Position numbers and translations under genes: made by a program | Shown here: positions 15,983 through 24,097 of the stretch, piece by piece | Layout: each line of letters begins with the position of its first letter | Position numbering within the stretch: the first letter of the stretch is position 1 | Source of the DNA: Planctomycetota bacterium | GTDB lineage: Bacteria; Planctomycetota; Phycisphaerae; Phycisphaerales; SM1A02 | DNA length: 41,527 nucleotides | Direction of reading: 5' to 3' | NCBI GenBank assembly: GCA_017859745.1 | Contig: JAFMML010000007.1 | Span: 1,742-43,268, forward strand | The notes under the pieces: model-generated | Database searches by the model: none | The model's input: only the letters and a program-made list of their open reading frames with translations | Told to the model about the DNA's origin: nothing

Positions 15983-17806
15983 TCAGTAGCAGTAGTTGAG
16001 GGAGGCGGGCGCGCAAGGCCCCCAGTTGCCGAGAAGGATGGTGAGATCGTCGCCGTCGACTTCGCCGTCCTGATTCAGGTCGGCCTCGCACGCGCCCTTG
16101 GGCGAACACGCGCCCCAGGCACCGAGCAGCACGGCAAGATCGGCGGCATCGACGACTCCATCGATGCTGAAGTCGCCGGAGCAATCGAACGGCGACTCGC
16201 CCAGCTGGATCTCTGCGATCGCGTGGATCTGATTCACCGAGTCTTCGGCTCGAATGACCAGCATGCCCGAGGGACTCAGTCCGGAGCCTCCCCCGTCGCC
16301 GTTCTGTCCGCTCGGGCCGATCAGCGACAACTGCGTGGCGGGCGTGCCGGTGAAGTTGGTGTCGCCCACGGCGGCGATCACCCGGAGGCCGTCGGCCTCG
16401 TCCCAGGCGAAGAGGTGCTGCACATTGCCGCCGGAGGTGACCACGCTGTTCTGGAAGACCACCACGCCCGACTGCGAGATGCCGATGCTCGTGTCGCCGT
16501 CGAGGTTGCCGAACGTCGCACCCTCCACCCCGGGCACCGGCCCGCCACTCCGACAGATGGTGTGGACCACGCCATCGGGAGTCAGGCAGGCGACGAACGT
16601 CCCCGCGGAGAGATTGGATCCATCGGGACTCTGAAGCAGACCCTGATAGGCGACGTATCCGCCACCGTTCCACACGGTGGTCCAGCCCGAGGGATTCATG
16701 GTGCGGAAGACCGCTTCGTCCGGAGGAACTCCCGGGACCGGATCGCCGCGACGCAGCAGAACCTCCTGCTGCCCGGCGACCTGGAAGAACACGGCGAGGT
16801 CGTTCACGTTCGGCACGACTCCCTCGCCCTCGAGTTCGGCGAGAAAGTAGATCCCGCAGCTGTTCAAGGGCTGCAACGGGAAGCCGAACGAAGCGCCGGA
16901 GCGATAGTGCACGCCGGGCATTCCCGGTACCGGCGATCCCTCGCGGCACAGCATCCGCAGTTCGCCAGGCTTGGCGTCGACCGTCGTGAACACCGCATGG
17001 TCGGTCTCCGGCGTCAACTCGCCGCCGACGAGCGTTCCTCCGAAGAGCACGTACTGACTCCCCTTCAGGTGAAGACCGAAGGAGTCGGGGTTCATGGTCG
17101 TGCCGTCGGTGAGACCCGGCGCCGGATCGCCCTTCCGGAAGATCGGTGTCGCACCACTTGGAGCAAGCACCACCAACGCGCTGTCGTTGGTCGATCCGGA
17201 GACGTCGCCACCGGAAAGAGTCGTGCTGAACAGGCAGAGGCCGCCGTCGGAGACCTGCACGCCGGACCCGAGGCTCATCGATGAGGACATCACCGACCCC
17301 CCGCCGCCGGGATAGGGGTCGCCTTCTCGGCCCAGCAGCCCCACTTCTCCGCCGGGATGCACGATGAAGGCCGCGGTGTCGGTGCCGCTGGTCACGCCGG
17401 GACCGTTCACGAATCCGCTCGCGAGCACCCCGCCGTCCGCGGTGAGATTGTTGGAGGACGCCAGTCCGTTCAGTCCGCTGGCCTGGTTGAAGACGTAGCC
17501 CGGGATGAGATCGCCCGGAACCGGCGAACCATCGCGGGCGACGATCTCCCAGCGGCCGGGCGTCCCGCGGAGAATGAGCCGCGAGTTCGCCATCGTGATC
17601 TCGGCCCCGCCGATCCGCCCTTGGAACGATACATCTCCCGTCAAGGAGATCGTGGGTTTGCCCAAACCGTTGGGCAACCACACCGCGCCGGGAACTCCGG
17701 GCACCGACGCATCGGCGGTCGAGATGAGAACCTCCCATTCGCCATCCGCCCATGCCGGCGTGGCGACGACTGCCCAGACCAGGCACACACTCGTCAACGT
17801 TCGCAT
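15983..17806 (-). CDS. Secreted NxxGxxxPG tandem-repeat protein with dockerin-like tail
   Basis: The 607-residue product has signal peptide MRTLTSVCLVWAVVATPAWA and a repeat domain in which the turn motif recurs about every 60-80 residues: RDGSPVPGD, REGDPYPGG, RKGDPAPGL, REGSPVPGM, RRGDPVPGV, RSGGPVPGV and VGDTNFTGT. This matches the choice-of-anchor tandem repeat NxxGxxxPG family and probably forms a beta-propeller-like fold. Two C-terminal calcium-loop repeats follow, SIDGVVDAADLAVLL and DLNQDGEVDGDDLTILL, separated by Cys residues, and the protein ends SLNYCY. ATG 17806 follows GGGAGA. TACGCT at 17903-17898 is a possible -10 for a leadered transcript. The role is unknown and catalytic residues are not evident. 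Confidence 0.85.
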   Translation of the reverse strand: MRTLTSVCLVWAVVATPAWADGEWEVLISTADASVPGVPGAVWLPNGLGKPTISLTGDVSFQGRIGGAEITMANSRLILRGTPGRWEIVARDGSPVPGDLIPGYVFNQASGLNGLASSNNLTADGGVLASGFVNGPGVTSGTDTAAFIVHPGGEVGLLGREGDPYPGGGGSVMSSSMSLGSGVQVSDGGLCLFSTTLSGGDVSGSTNDSALVVLAPSGATPIFRKGDPAPGLTDGTTMNPDSFGLHLKGSQYVLFGGTLVGGELTPETDHAVFTTVDAKPGELRMLCREGSPVPGMPGVHYRSGASFGFPLQPLNSCGIYFLAELEGEGVVPNVNDLAVFFQVAGQQEVLLRRGDPVPGVPPDEAVFRTMNPSGWTTVWNGGGYVAYQGLLQSPDGSNLSAGTFVACLTPDGVVHTICRSGGPVPGVEGATFGNLDGDTSIGISQSGVVVFQNSVVTSGGNVQHLFAWDEADGLRVIAAVGDTNFTGTPATQLSLIGPSGQNGDGGGSGLSPSGMLVIRAEDSVNQIHAIAEIQLGESPFDCSGDFSIDGVVDAADLAVLLGAWGACSPKGACEADLNQDGEVDGDDLTILLGNWGPCAPASLNYCY

Positions 17807-18090
17807 TCGAGGGTCTCCCGCGGCCAGACCCCGCGCCGGAACCGACGCGACCGACCGATCACGCCATGTCGATCTCGGGTGCATCCCGAGCCGGGCCAGC
17901 GTACGGATCGAGCCTAGCGGCAAACCGCCGTGGATCGTGCTACCAAACTCCCTCGAGGCGAAACCAACTGCGCGTCTGCCCATCTCGCCTCTCGTCCGCG
18001 CGACGACGAGGCGGATCGACCGCAGCCCCGATCCGCCCTGCGAGCGTCATGGCGATACGGCCTCCGGCGGCCTGCCCGGCGCCCGAACCC

Positions 18091-18921
18091 TCAGCGAGTC
18101 GGCTGCACTTCGGTTCGAAAGCGACCGCTCTGCGAGAGAAACTCCCTCGGATTCTCGAAGCTCACCTTGCGAATCGTCTCGGCGAGATGGCCGCGGCGGC
18201 GCATCTCCTCGCGGCACTTGGGCACCGCGAGCGGATCGCTCGGTCCCCAGTCGCCCGCGGAGTTGATCCAGATCCGCTCGGTGCCGTGCATCTCGAAGAT
18301 GTCCGCCGCCCGCTGCGGCGTGCACTTGGTGTCGGGATACAGGGTCATGCCCGCCCAGAACCCGCCGTCGAGGACCTCGCGCACCGTGTGCTCCTCGACG
18401 TGGTCGATCAGGATCCGGCCCGGATCGAGACGGCTCTGGTTGCGGATGGCGGCGGCGATCGTTCGCATGATCATCCGAGTGCCCTTCAACTTGTCCTCGA
18501 GATGCGGGGTGTGGACCAGCACCATCAGATCCCGTTGCGCGGCGAGTTCGAGATGCGCCTCGAGGATCTCGAGCTCGTTGCGACTGTTCTTGTTCAGACC
18601 GATCTCGCCGATCCCGAGCACGTTGGGCCGATCGAGGAACTCCGGGATGATGTCGATCACCTCGCGTGCGAAGCCGGGGTCCTCCGCCTCCTTGGGGTTG
18701 ATGCAGAGCCAGGTGTGGTGGGCGATGCCGTACTGCGCCGCCCGCTTCGGCTCGGTGTCGGTGAGCACACTGAAGTAGTCGAAGAACCCCTGGGGGCTCG
18801 AGCGGTCGAATCCCGCCCAGAACGCCGGTTCGGTGATCGCGACGCAGCCGGCAAGGGCCATCCGCTCGTAGTCGTCGGTGGTCCGGCTCACCATGTGGAC
18901 GTGCGGATCGATGTAGTTCAT
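18091..18921 (-). CDS. TatD-family metal-dependent hydrolase, EboB-like
   Basis: The 276-residue protein begins [18 protein letters not shown], giving the DxHxH metal site. Further family motifs are [15 protein letters not shown]-like (GIGEIGLN), [26 protein letters not shown] and the late acidic [15 protein letters not shown]. The [16 protein letters not shown] opening and the SAGDWGxSDPLAVP block resemble EboB, the TatD-like member of the eustigmatophyte/bacterial ebo cluster, more than housekeeping TatD DNase. No UbiA-like EboC, EboD, EboE or EboF gene lies in the window. ATG 18921 overlaps the TGA of the small upstream gene (ATGA). Substrate unknown. Confidence 0.85.
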   Translation of the reverse strand: MNYIDPHVHMVSRTTDDYERMALAGCVAITEPAFWAGFDRSSPQGFFDYFSVLTDTEPKRAAQYGIAHHTWLCINPKEAEDPGFAREVIDIIPEFLDRPNVLGIGEIGLNKNSRNELEILEAHLELAAQRDLMVLVHTPHLEDKLKGTRMIMRTIAAAIRNQSRLDPGRILIDHVEEHTVREVLDGGFWAGMTLYPDTKCTPQRAADIFEMHGTERIWINSAGDWGPSDPLAVPKCREEMRRRGHLAETIRKVSFENPREFLSQSGRFRTEVQPTR

Positions 18922-19277
18922 GGCGACGCCTCGCGATCCGCCTCGGACCGGTGTTCGCCACCCTCGAAGCCGTCCCACGCGCCGGTCGCGCCCTTCATGG
19001 GCGCTCGTTCGATCGCGGCCTCCCCGGGATCGCTCAGCAGCTCGAGGATTCGACGGGCCCGTTCGGATTGGCCGTCGAGCAGCACCTCGATGGCGGCTCG
19101 GAGGCTCCGCAGCCGGAAATCGTCGAGACCCGCGAGTGGATCACCGGTCGCGGACGCGGCCCGCTCGACGCGATCGAGAAAGGCCGCGACGTCGATGATC
19201 TTGGCTCGGTGCTCCATGAAGTAGCGGTCGATCACCGCGGATCGATCGAGCGGCGACGAGGGTTTGGTCGTGGACAT
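18918..19277 (-). CDS. Small conserved hypothetical protein coupled to the EboB-like hydrolase
   Basis: The 119-residue cytosolic protein is mostly helical: [24 protein letters not shown], then [31 protein letters not shown], followed by an acidic tail. It lacks a signal peptide and recognisable catalytic motifs. The reading frame has clear amphipathic helix periodicity and a start supported by TAGACT six bases upstream. Its stop overlaps the ATG of the TatD-like gene, so the two products probably act in one process. I do not recognise it as EboA and leave it unnamed. Confidence 0.75.
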   Translation of the reverse strand: MSTTKPSSPLDRSAVIDRYFMEHRAKIIDVAAFLDRVERAASATGDPLAGLDDFRLRSLRAAIEVLLDGQSERARRILELLSDPGEAAIERAPMKGATGAWDGFEGGEHRSEADREASP

Positions 19278-19283
19278 GACCGG

Positions 19284-19289
19284 AGTCTA
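19284..19289 (-). promoter_or_regulatory. Putative -10 element TAGACT of the EboB-like gene pair
   Basis: TAGACT on the minus strand ends six bases before ATG 19277; the identical hexamer and spacing precede the ferredoxin-NADP reductase gene at 39777. Confidence 0.45.
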
Positions 19290-19405
19290 GGTGGGGCGCC
19301 GGAGTCGGTCGGACCGTGGCCTCCCGAGCCCGGGGTTCGGCGAACTGGCCTGATTGCCGTGCCGCAGGAACGAGCACGCGGGCGCGACCGCAATCCTCGA
19401 GATCG

Positions 19406-19441
19406 AACAAAGACACCGCCGGCAGTCTCCTGCCGGCGGTG
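19406..19441 (-). terminator. Intrinsic terminator after the first PEP-CTERM-like gene
   Basis: A perfect 12-bp stem (CACCGCCGGCAG / CTGCCGGCGGTG, 19414-19441) with a four-base loop is followed on the minus strand by TCTTTGTT. It lies about 90 bases past the stop of the gene at 19532 and isolates that gene from the EboB-like pair. Confidence 0.88.
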
Positions 19442-19531
19442 GGTGCAATTCCATGCTGTCCGGGTCGGTGTCCCGACCACTCGCCGCTCGCGTCGCGGCC
19501 CCGGAATCGCGATCGCGATCGACTTCGAGGA

Positions 19532-20272
19532 TCAGTTGCGACGTCGACGGCCGGCGGCCAGTCCGACCGCCATCAGGGCGAGGGTGGCCGGACCGGGGAT
19601 GTACGTCACCGTGAACTGACCGTCGATCACGACCTGATCGTCGCCCTGCAGCCCGAAGGTGAGGATCAGACCGTAGGAGGAGACCACGTCCATCGGGCCC
19701 ATGCCGGCGTTGGCGGCGACGAAGATGGTGCCCTCGGGCGTCGCGGGAACCGAGAACGGGGCACTGCCGACCGGCAGCGCCGGATTGTTGTCGATGAGAC
19801 CCTGCATCAGCGGCGAATTGCCGTTGTTGAAGAAGTCGGCGTCGCCCGGCGTCGGGCCGAGTTCGAACACCGTCCCGGCGACCTCACCGGTCAGGAAGGT
19901 GCCGCCGCTCCACGGCGTGGTGATGCCGGTGGAGATGAACAGCGTGTAGAAGTGGGTGCTCCCGCTGGTGTTGGTGACGGTGATCGAAAAGTCGACCACA
20001 TCGGTGTCGCCAGCGGAGCCGCCCACGATGCCGGAACTGCCGGACACCGTCGAAAGGCTGATGGAGTAGTCCATCGCGGACTGACCGAACGGGGTTCCGC
20101 CGATGAAGGTGTACCCCTGACCCGGCACCTGGAACGAGGCATCGTTGTAGAGGTTGAAGTCTCCATTCGTCGAATACATCGCAAGATCGACGTAGGAGTC
20201 GCTTGTGAACCCGGCGAGGCAGGTTGTGGAGATGACCGCGGAGGCGGCAACGGACACGAAATGGGATCGCAC
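19532..20272 (-). CDS. PEP-CTERM-like secreted protein (variant PGP motif)
   Basis: The 246-residue product has a signal peptide (SVAASAVISTTCLAG) and a Gly/Ser/Thr-rich beta body (TFIGGTPFGQSAMDYSISL, DFSITVTNTSGS, HFYTLFIST). The C-terminal sorting signal is YIPGPATLALMAVGLAAG followed by RRRRN: a Pro-containing motif, one membrane helix and an Arg cluster. The motif reads PGP rather than canonical PEP. The exosortase-EpsI fusion in this window is a candidate processing enzyme. The start codon is GTG (20272), preceded by a purine-rich AGGGAGAAAGAGAG stretch. No enzymatic motif is present; an extracellular matrix or surface role is family-level inference. Confidence 0.88.
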   Translation of the reverse strand: MRSHFVSVAASAVISTTCLAGFTSDSYVDLAMYSTNGDFNLYNDASFQVPGQGYTFIGGTPFGQSAMDYSISLSTVSGSSGIVGGSAGDTDVVDFSITVTNTSGSTHFYTLFISTGITTPWSGGTFLTGEVAGTVFELGPTPGDADFFNNGNSPLMQGLIDNNPALPVGSAPFSVPATPEGTIFVAANAGMGPMDVVSSYGLILTFGLQGDDQVVIDGQFTVTYIPGPATLALMAVGLAAGRRRRN

Positions 20273-20460
20273 GAAGGACTCTCTTTCTCCCTTCGCTTCC
20301 CTCCCACCTTGTCCGACATGAAGGTACCCCCGGTCTCGAAGGTGTCCAGCCAGATTCCGAGAAAATCGTCACAGACCGCTCGGGACCGCCCAAGACCGAC
20401 TCCAAACCCCAATCATCGGCCCTCCGGGCGGTTCCTCGTCTCGTCTCCTGAGCGAGCTCC

Positions 20461-20466
20461 TACGCT
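20461..20466 (+). promoter_or_regulatory. Putative -10 element TACGCT, leaderless start of the acetyltransferase gene
   Basis: TACGCT ends seven bases before ATG 20474. It supports this start over upstream in-frame alternatives that would enter the divergent promoter region. Confidence 0.45.
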
Positions 20467-20473
20467 CGGCACC

Positions 20474-21361
20474 ATGGATTCGTCGCTTCCGCCTCCCGAC
20501 CTCCGCACCCTCCGTCGCGAGGAGCTCGACACCTTGGTCGACTGGGCCGCCGCCGAGGGGTGGAATCCCGGTCTCGACGATGGCGAGGTCTTCTGGGGCA
20601 CCGATCCGGCGGGGTTCGTGGCCGCCGAACTCGATCTCGGATCGGGGCGGGAACTGGTCGGCGGCGGGTCGATCGTGCGGTACGGCCGGCGCTACGGGTT
20701 CATGGGGTTCTTCATCGTGAGGCCCGATCTGCGAGGCCGCGGGCTGGGAACGGTCCTCTGGCATCACCGTCGCGATCTGCTGCGGTCGCGTCTGGACCCC
20801 GACGCCCCGATCGAGATGGACGGCGTCTTCCAGATGCAGGCGTGGTACGCCAAGGGCGGCTTCGTCTTCCAGCATCGCGACCTGCGGTTCGAGGGCGTGG
20901 CGCGTGCCGGCGACACCTGGCACACCTCGGGCGATCTGGTCGAACTCGCCGACCTTCCGCTGGATCTCGTCGCGGCCTTCGACCGCCGGCACTTCCCCGC
21001 CGAGCGGACCTGGTTTCTGCAGCGGTGGATCGCGCGGCCTGGAGGGCATGCCATCGGTCTTCTGCGCGGCGACATGCTCGTCGGCATGGCGGTCTCGCGG
21101 CCCTGTCGCCGCGGCCACAAGATTGGACCGCTCTTCGCCGTCGACACGCTTGCGGCGTCGGATCTGCTGGGAGCCGTCGAGCGTCGTCTCGATGGCGAGT
21201 CGATCCAGCTCGACGTGCCCGAGGTGAACGCCGAGGCGGTCGACCTGGCCCGCTCCCGCGGCATGACGGAAGTCTTCGGCTGCGCGAGGATGACCCTCGG
21301 CAGACCGCCGTCCCTGCCCATGCGCGAGATCTTCGGCGTCACCACGTTCGAACTCGGCTGA
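20474..21361 (+). CDS. GNAT-family N-acetyltransferase, two-domain form
   Basis: The 295-residue cytosolic protein has an N-terminal GNAT domain with GFFIVRPDLRGRGLGTVLW (residues about 76-95), the acetyl-CoA pyrophosphate loop RGRGLG, and MQAWYAKGGFVFQHRDL at the end of motif B. From about residue 150 a second domain (GHAIGLLRGDMLVGMAVSRPC, KIGPLFAVD, DVPEVNAEAVDLARSRGM) resembles the C-terminal half of YitH/HolE-type acetyltransferases. The acceptor substrate is unknown. It is transcribed alone, divergent from one PEP-CTERM-like gene and convergent with another. Confidence 0.87.
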   Translation: MDSSLPPPDLRTLRREELDTLVDWAAAEGWNPGLDDGEVFWGTDPAGFVAAELDLGSGRELVGGGSIVRYGRRYGFMGFFIVRPDLRGRGLGTVLWHHRRDLLRSRLDPDAPIEMDGVFQMQAWYAKGGFVFQHRDLRFEGVARAGDTWHTSGDLVELADLPLDLVAAFDRRHFPAERTWFLQRWIARPGGHAIGLLRGDMLVGMAVSRPCRRGHKIGPLFAVDTLAASDLLGAVERRLDGESIQLDVPEVNAEAVDLARSRGMTEVFGCARMTLGRPPSLPMREIFGVTTFELG

Positions 21362-21421
21362 CCGAACACGGCGACTCGATGGGCCCACGCGGGACCGGCG
21401 CGTCGTGGCGTGCGGTCGCAC

Positions 21422-21459
21422 AAGAAAAACCGCCGCAGCGCCCGAAGGCGCCACGGCGG
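21422..21459 (-). terminator. Intrinsic terminator after the second PEP-CTERM-like gene
   Basis: A 13-bp GC-rich stem with two internal wobble pairs (21430-21459) is closed by a UUCG tetraloop and followed on the minus strand by TTTTTCTT. It begins about 43 bases past the stop at 21502. This is the strongest terminator in the window. Confidence 0.93.
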
Positions 21460-21501
21460 GAGTAGGACTTGGTTGGGTGCCGAGGCGGCGCGGCGCCGAA
21501 C

Positions 21502-22194
21502 TCAGCGTCGACGGCGACGCGAGGCGACCCCGGCAAGGCCCAGAAGGGCGAGCGCCCCCGGAGCAGGAACGACGGTGCCCTCGATGAAGATGTTGTCGAG
21601 GCGGCTGATCGAGCTGACGGCGCTGCCGGGAACCGAGACCGCCTGCATGCGGAACCAGACGCTCTCCCGATCCGCCGCCATGGCGCCGGCGTCCGCCTCG
21701 ACGAGGTAGATGGGGTTGCGGTCGGCCGACGCGCTCCAGGTGCCCGGCGATCCGCCGCCGCCCGAGCGAAGCACCTCGTAGGAATCGATCAGGGTCGTCC
21801 AGTTCGCGCCTTCGTCGGTGGACATCAGCAGGGTGAAGAACTCGACGCCGCTGCTGCTCCGGCACTGGTCGAAGGAGATCGAAATGTTCTCGTACCCGAG
21901 GGTCGAGGCCTCGACCTGGAAGTAGTCGCCGATCGTCCAGCGGTTGTTGCCGAAGGAGTACTGCGAACCGTTGCCCGGTGGCGAGATCCAGAACGTCTCG
22001 GGGTTGGCGTGCAGGCCGTTCAGGTCGCTGCCGGCGATGTTGGCGCCCTGCTCGGCGGCTCCGTAGCTGTACTCGGGGCCGGAGGTGCCCGACGGCACCG
22101 GGGCCTCGATCGTCCAACCGGCGACGACGTCGGCGTGGGCGGAAGCGGCGACGAGCAGACTGGCAAGCGGCAGCAAGAACAGCGTTCGGTGCAT
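21502..22194 (-). CDS. PEP-CTERM-like secreted protein (variant PAPG motif)
   Basis: The 230-residue product has signal peptide MHRTLFLLPLASLLVAASAHA and a beta-sandwich-like body (GWTIEAPVPSG, NISISFDQCRSSSGVEFF, TLLIDSYEVLRSGGGG-like TLIDSYEVLRSGG, ESVWFRMQAVSVPGS, ISRLDNIFIEGT). This resembles the choice-of-anchor type carbohydrate-binding-like domains of planctomycete surface proteins. The C-terminus VVPAPGALALLGLAGVASRR is a textbook planctomycete variant of PEP-CTERM: Pro motif, hydrophobic helix, Arg tail. ATG 22194 has a strong GGAGAAGG Shine-Dalgarno five bases or fewer upstream, possibly held in a hairpin. A longer in-frame start lacks signal-peptide character. Confidence 0.9.
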   Translation of the reverse strand: MHRTLFLLPLASLLVAASAHADVVAGWTIEAPVPSGTSGPEYSYGAAEQGANIAGSDLNGLHANPETFWISPPGNGSQYSFGNNRWTIGDYFQVEASTLGYENISISFDQCRSSSGVEFFTLLMSTDEGANWTTLIDSYEVLRSGGGGSPGTWSASADRNPIYLVEADAGAMAADRESVWFRMQAVSVPGSAVSSISRLDNIFIEGTVVPAPGALALLGLAGVASRRRRR

Positions 22195-22197
22195 GAT

Positions 22198-22318
22198 CCT
22201 TCTCCAAAGGGCGACCCGTGAACACGGGCGACCGTGGCTTTTCTGAAAGGCCTGCCGAGATCGACGGAGGGATGCGATCGCGGCGACCCGGCACTCGGAA
22301 ACTCCCGGACCTTTCAGA
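22198..22318 (-). promoter_or_regulatory. Structured 5' leader of the second PEP-CTERM-like gene
   Basis: On the minus-strand transcript a perfect 9-bp pairing, UCUGAAAGG (22318-22310) with CCUUUCAGA (22250-22242), encloses a second pairing of CCGAG with CUCGG. Downstream lies a 6-bp hairpin CCCGUG-UU-CACGGG (22228-22215), and then CCUU-UGGAG-AAGG (22210-22198), whose 3' arm overlaps the Shine-Dalgarno. The flanks carry the direct repeat GGGCGACC at 22209 and 22226. This could be a regulatory leader or an operator; no named riboswitch class is recognisable. Confidence 0.4.
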
Positions 22319-22443
22319 GTGCGGCAGGGCTCGAGGGGGGTCAAGGCGTCTTCCTCATAATCGACACAATCCGCGCAATCCAAACCGGTCGCAGAGATCT
22401 CCGAGATCACCCCGTCGCCGCAGACTTCCGAGCTTCGCCCCCT

Positions 22444-24093
22444 TCACATCCGATTGAGCGTCCCGGCCAGCGGACGCGTCAGACGTTCCGCCCTCGCGAG
22501 CTTTCCGAGAAGACGAGGACGAGTGCCTCCGACGATCTCGAGCAGCTCGTCGATTCGATGAGGCCGTCCGTCGCCCCATCCCCAACGCTCTTCGACGAGG
22601 CGCCGGGCTTCCGGATCCAGGCGATCCCGATGCCGCCGCAGATGACGGCCCAGCCCCACGACCCTCGACCACGGGGCGATCGCAGACGACGGGTCGGCGA
22701 GCGGAAGCGTCTCGTGGCGGGCCGATGCCCGCCGGGCCGGCATGGTCTCGACGAGCGCCGCGAAGCGACGGTCGAGGGCGAGCGTTGCAACACCTCGAAG
22801 CGACCTCGCCGGTCCCGTCCGAAGCGACGGCTCGTAGGCATCGAGGAGGCGGCCGAGTTCGGCGAACGCGCTGCCGAGGAGTCTGGAGATCTCGCCGCCG
22901 GTCCGCCCGGTCATGGGTCCGCCGAGGGTCTGTTCGGCCCGCTCGACCACGAGCGGCAGCAGCATGCGAACCACGCGGGCTCGCAACAGCGCCGCCCAAC
23001 GAAGCGACGTCTCGATGGCGTCGAGATCCCGCTCCGTCGCCGCTGCCAGGCCCAGTCGCGGCGCGGCCTCCGCGAGCAGCCACGCCTCGACGGCCAACAG
23101 GGACTCCGCCTCCGCCAAGGCACGATCGTCGCGTCGGTCCTCTCGAGTCGCGGCGATCAGCCCGACCGCGTCCGGTCGGTCGATCCACCAGGCCTCGGAC
23201 ATGCCGGCGTTCGCGGCGGGACTCGACCCGATCACATCCGCGGCGTCGCCGAGCGAGAACGTCGGGAAGGTCCGCTGCGGAAGCACGAGGCTTCGCAGGC
23301 GAAGACGCCGCAGTACGCGACATCGCTTGGCGGCGGCGGCGGGGTCGCGTCCGTGACGTTCCGCCACCTCTCCCGGCGGGATCCCCAGATCGAACGCTCG
23401 AAGCACCAGCCCATCGAAGGCGGCCTCGCCGATGGTGCGGGGACGAGACGGCCAGCGTCCGGACCGCATCAGAAGTCGGCGGATCGCCTCCCGACTGCGG
23501 CCGAGCTCCTTCGAGATCGCCTCCGCGGCGGCGGTGGCGGACTGGCCGCGGTCTCGCCGCGCATCGAAGGACCCCAGCACCGTCGTCCGCTCGTCGGCCC
23601 CGAACCTCACGGGTGCCGCACGTCGAGGCCGCTCGAGCCGACGCGCGTGCTGGAACCGATTCAGCACCTCCCGAAAGACCACCAGTCGGCGGCTGCCGTC
23701 GCTGCAGGTCGCCCGGTGCACGCAGAGGCCTTCGTGACGCCAACGGTGGAGGGTCCGCTCGGTGATCCCGCAACTCGTCGCGGCCTCGGGGAGGGGAACG
23801 CCACCGCCGCGCTCGGTGTCGGAGAGATCGAGAGCCTCCGACAGGACCCGGACGAGCTCGACGAGGTCCTGGCGAAGCGCGTCGCCGGGGAGAAGCGGAC
23901 CGTCGTCGTCGGGGCGATAGCCGCTGATTCGAAAGACCACGAACGCCAGCGGGTAGCGACCGTCCGGCTCGATGTCGCCGACCAACCTCTCGATGCGCTC
24001 CATCTGCCGGCGCCGGGTGTGCGGGGGCGCGTAGGCCAGTTGCCGCGAGAGCTCGGCGACTTCGGACAGGTGATGGCGGCCGCGACGCGGCAT
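22444..24093 (-). CDS. Degenerate sigma-70-like DNA-binding protein with additional helix-turn-helix
   Basis: The 549-residue, Arg-rich cytosolic protein has a MerR/excisionase-like HTH near 100-135 (GITERTLHRWRHEGL, then SRRLVVFREVLNRFQ) and a second HTH-like segment, ISKELGRSREAIRRLLMRSG, near 185. The C-terminal third looks like a worn sigma factor. EISRLLGSAFAELGRLLDAYEP followed by LRGVATLALDRRF (about 399-440) fits region 2.1-2.2. LDPEARRLVEERWGW followed by IDELLEIVGGTRPRLLGKL (about 491-540) fits region 4. Core-binding and -10 recognition residues are not convincingly conserved, so it may be a regulator rather than a working sigma factor. It starts four bases after mqnA and ends the polyketide operon. 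Confidence 0.65.
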   Translation of the reverse strand: MPRRGRHHLSEVAELSRQLAYAPPHTRRRQMERIERLVGDIEPDGRYPLAFVVFRISGYRPDDDGPLLPGDALRQDLVELVRVLSEALDLSDTERGGGVPLPEAATSCGITERTLHRWRHEGLCVHRATCSDGSRRLVVFREVLNRFQHARRLERPRRAAPVRFGADERTTVLGSFDARRDRGQSATAAAEAISKELGRSREAIRRLLMRSGRWPSRPRTIGEAAFDGLVLRAFDLGIPPGEVAERHGRDPAAAAKRCRVLRRLRLRSLVLPQRTFPTFSLGDAADVIGSSPAANAGMSEAWWIDRPDAVGLIAATREDRRDDRALAEAESLLAVEAWLLAEAAPRLGLAAATERDLDAIETSLRWAALLRARVVRMLLPLVVERAEQTLGGPMTGRTGGEISRLLGSAFAELGRLLDAYEPSLRTGPARSLRGVATLALDRRFAALVETMPARRASARHETLPLADPSSAIAPWSRVVGLGRHLRRHRDRLDPEARRLVEERWGWGDGRPHRIDELLEIVGGTRPRLLGKLARAERLTRPLAGTLNRM

Positions 24094-24097
24094 GTCG

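Noticed and set aside
17807-18090. Possible gene in the 284-bp gap before the NxxGxxxPG-repeat gene
   Set aside because: Frames there are short and Arg-rich; only weak promoter-like hexamers (TACGCT at 17903-17898 and TAGGCT nearby) stand out.
18918-19277. Naming the 119-residue partner EboA
   Set aside because: It is far shorter than EboA and no EboA motif is visible; adjacency alone does not justify the name.
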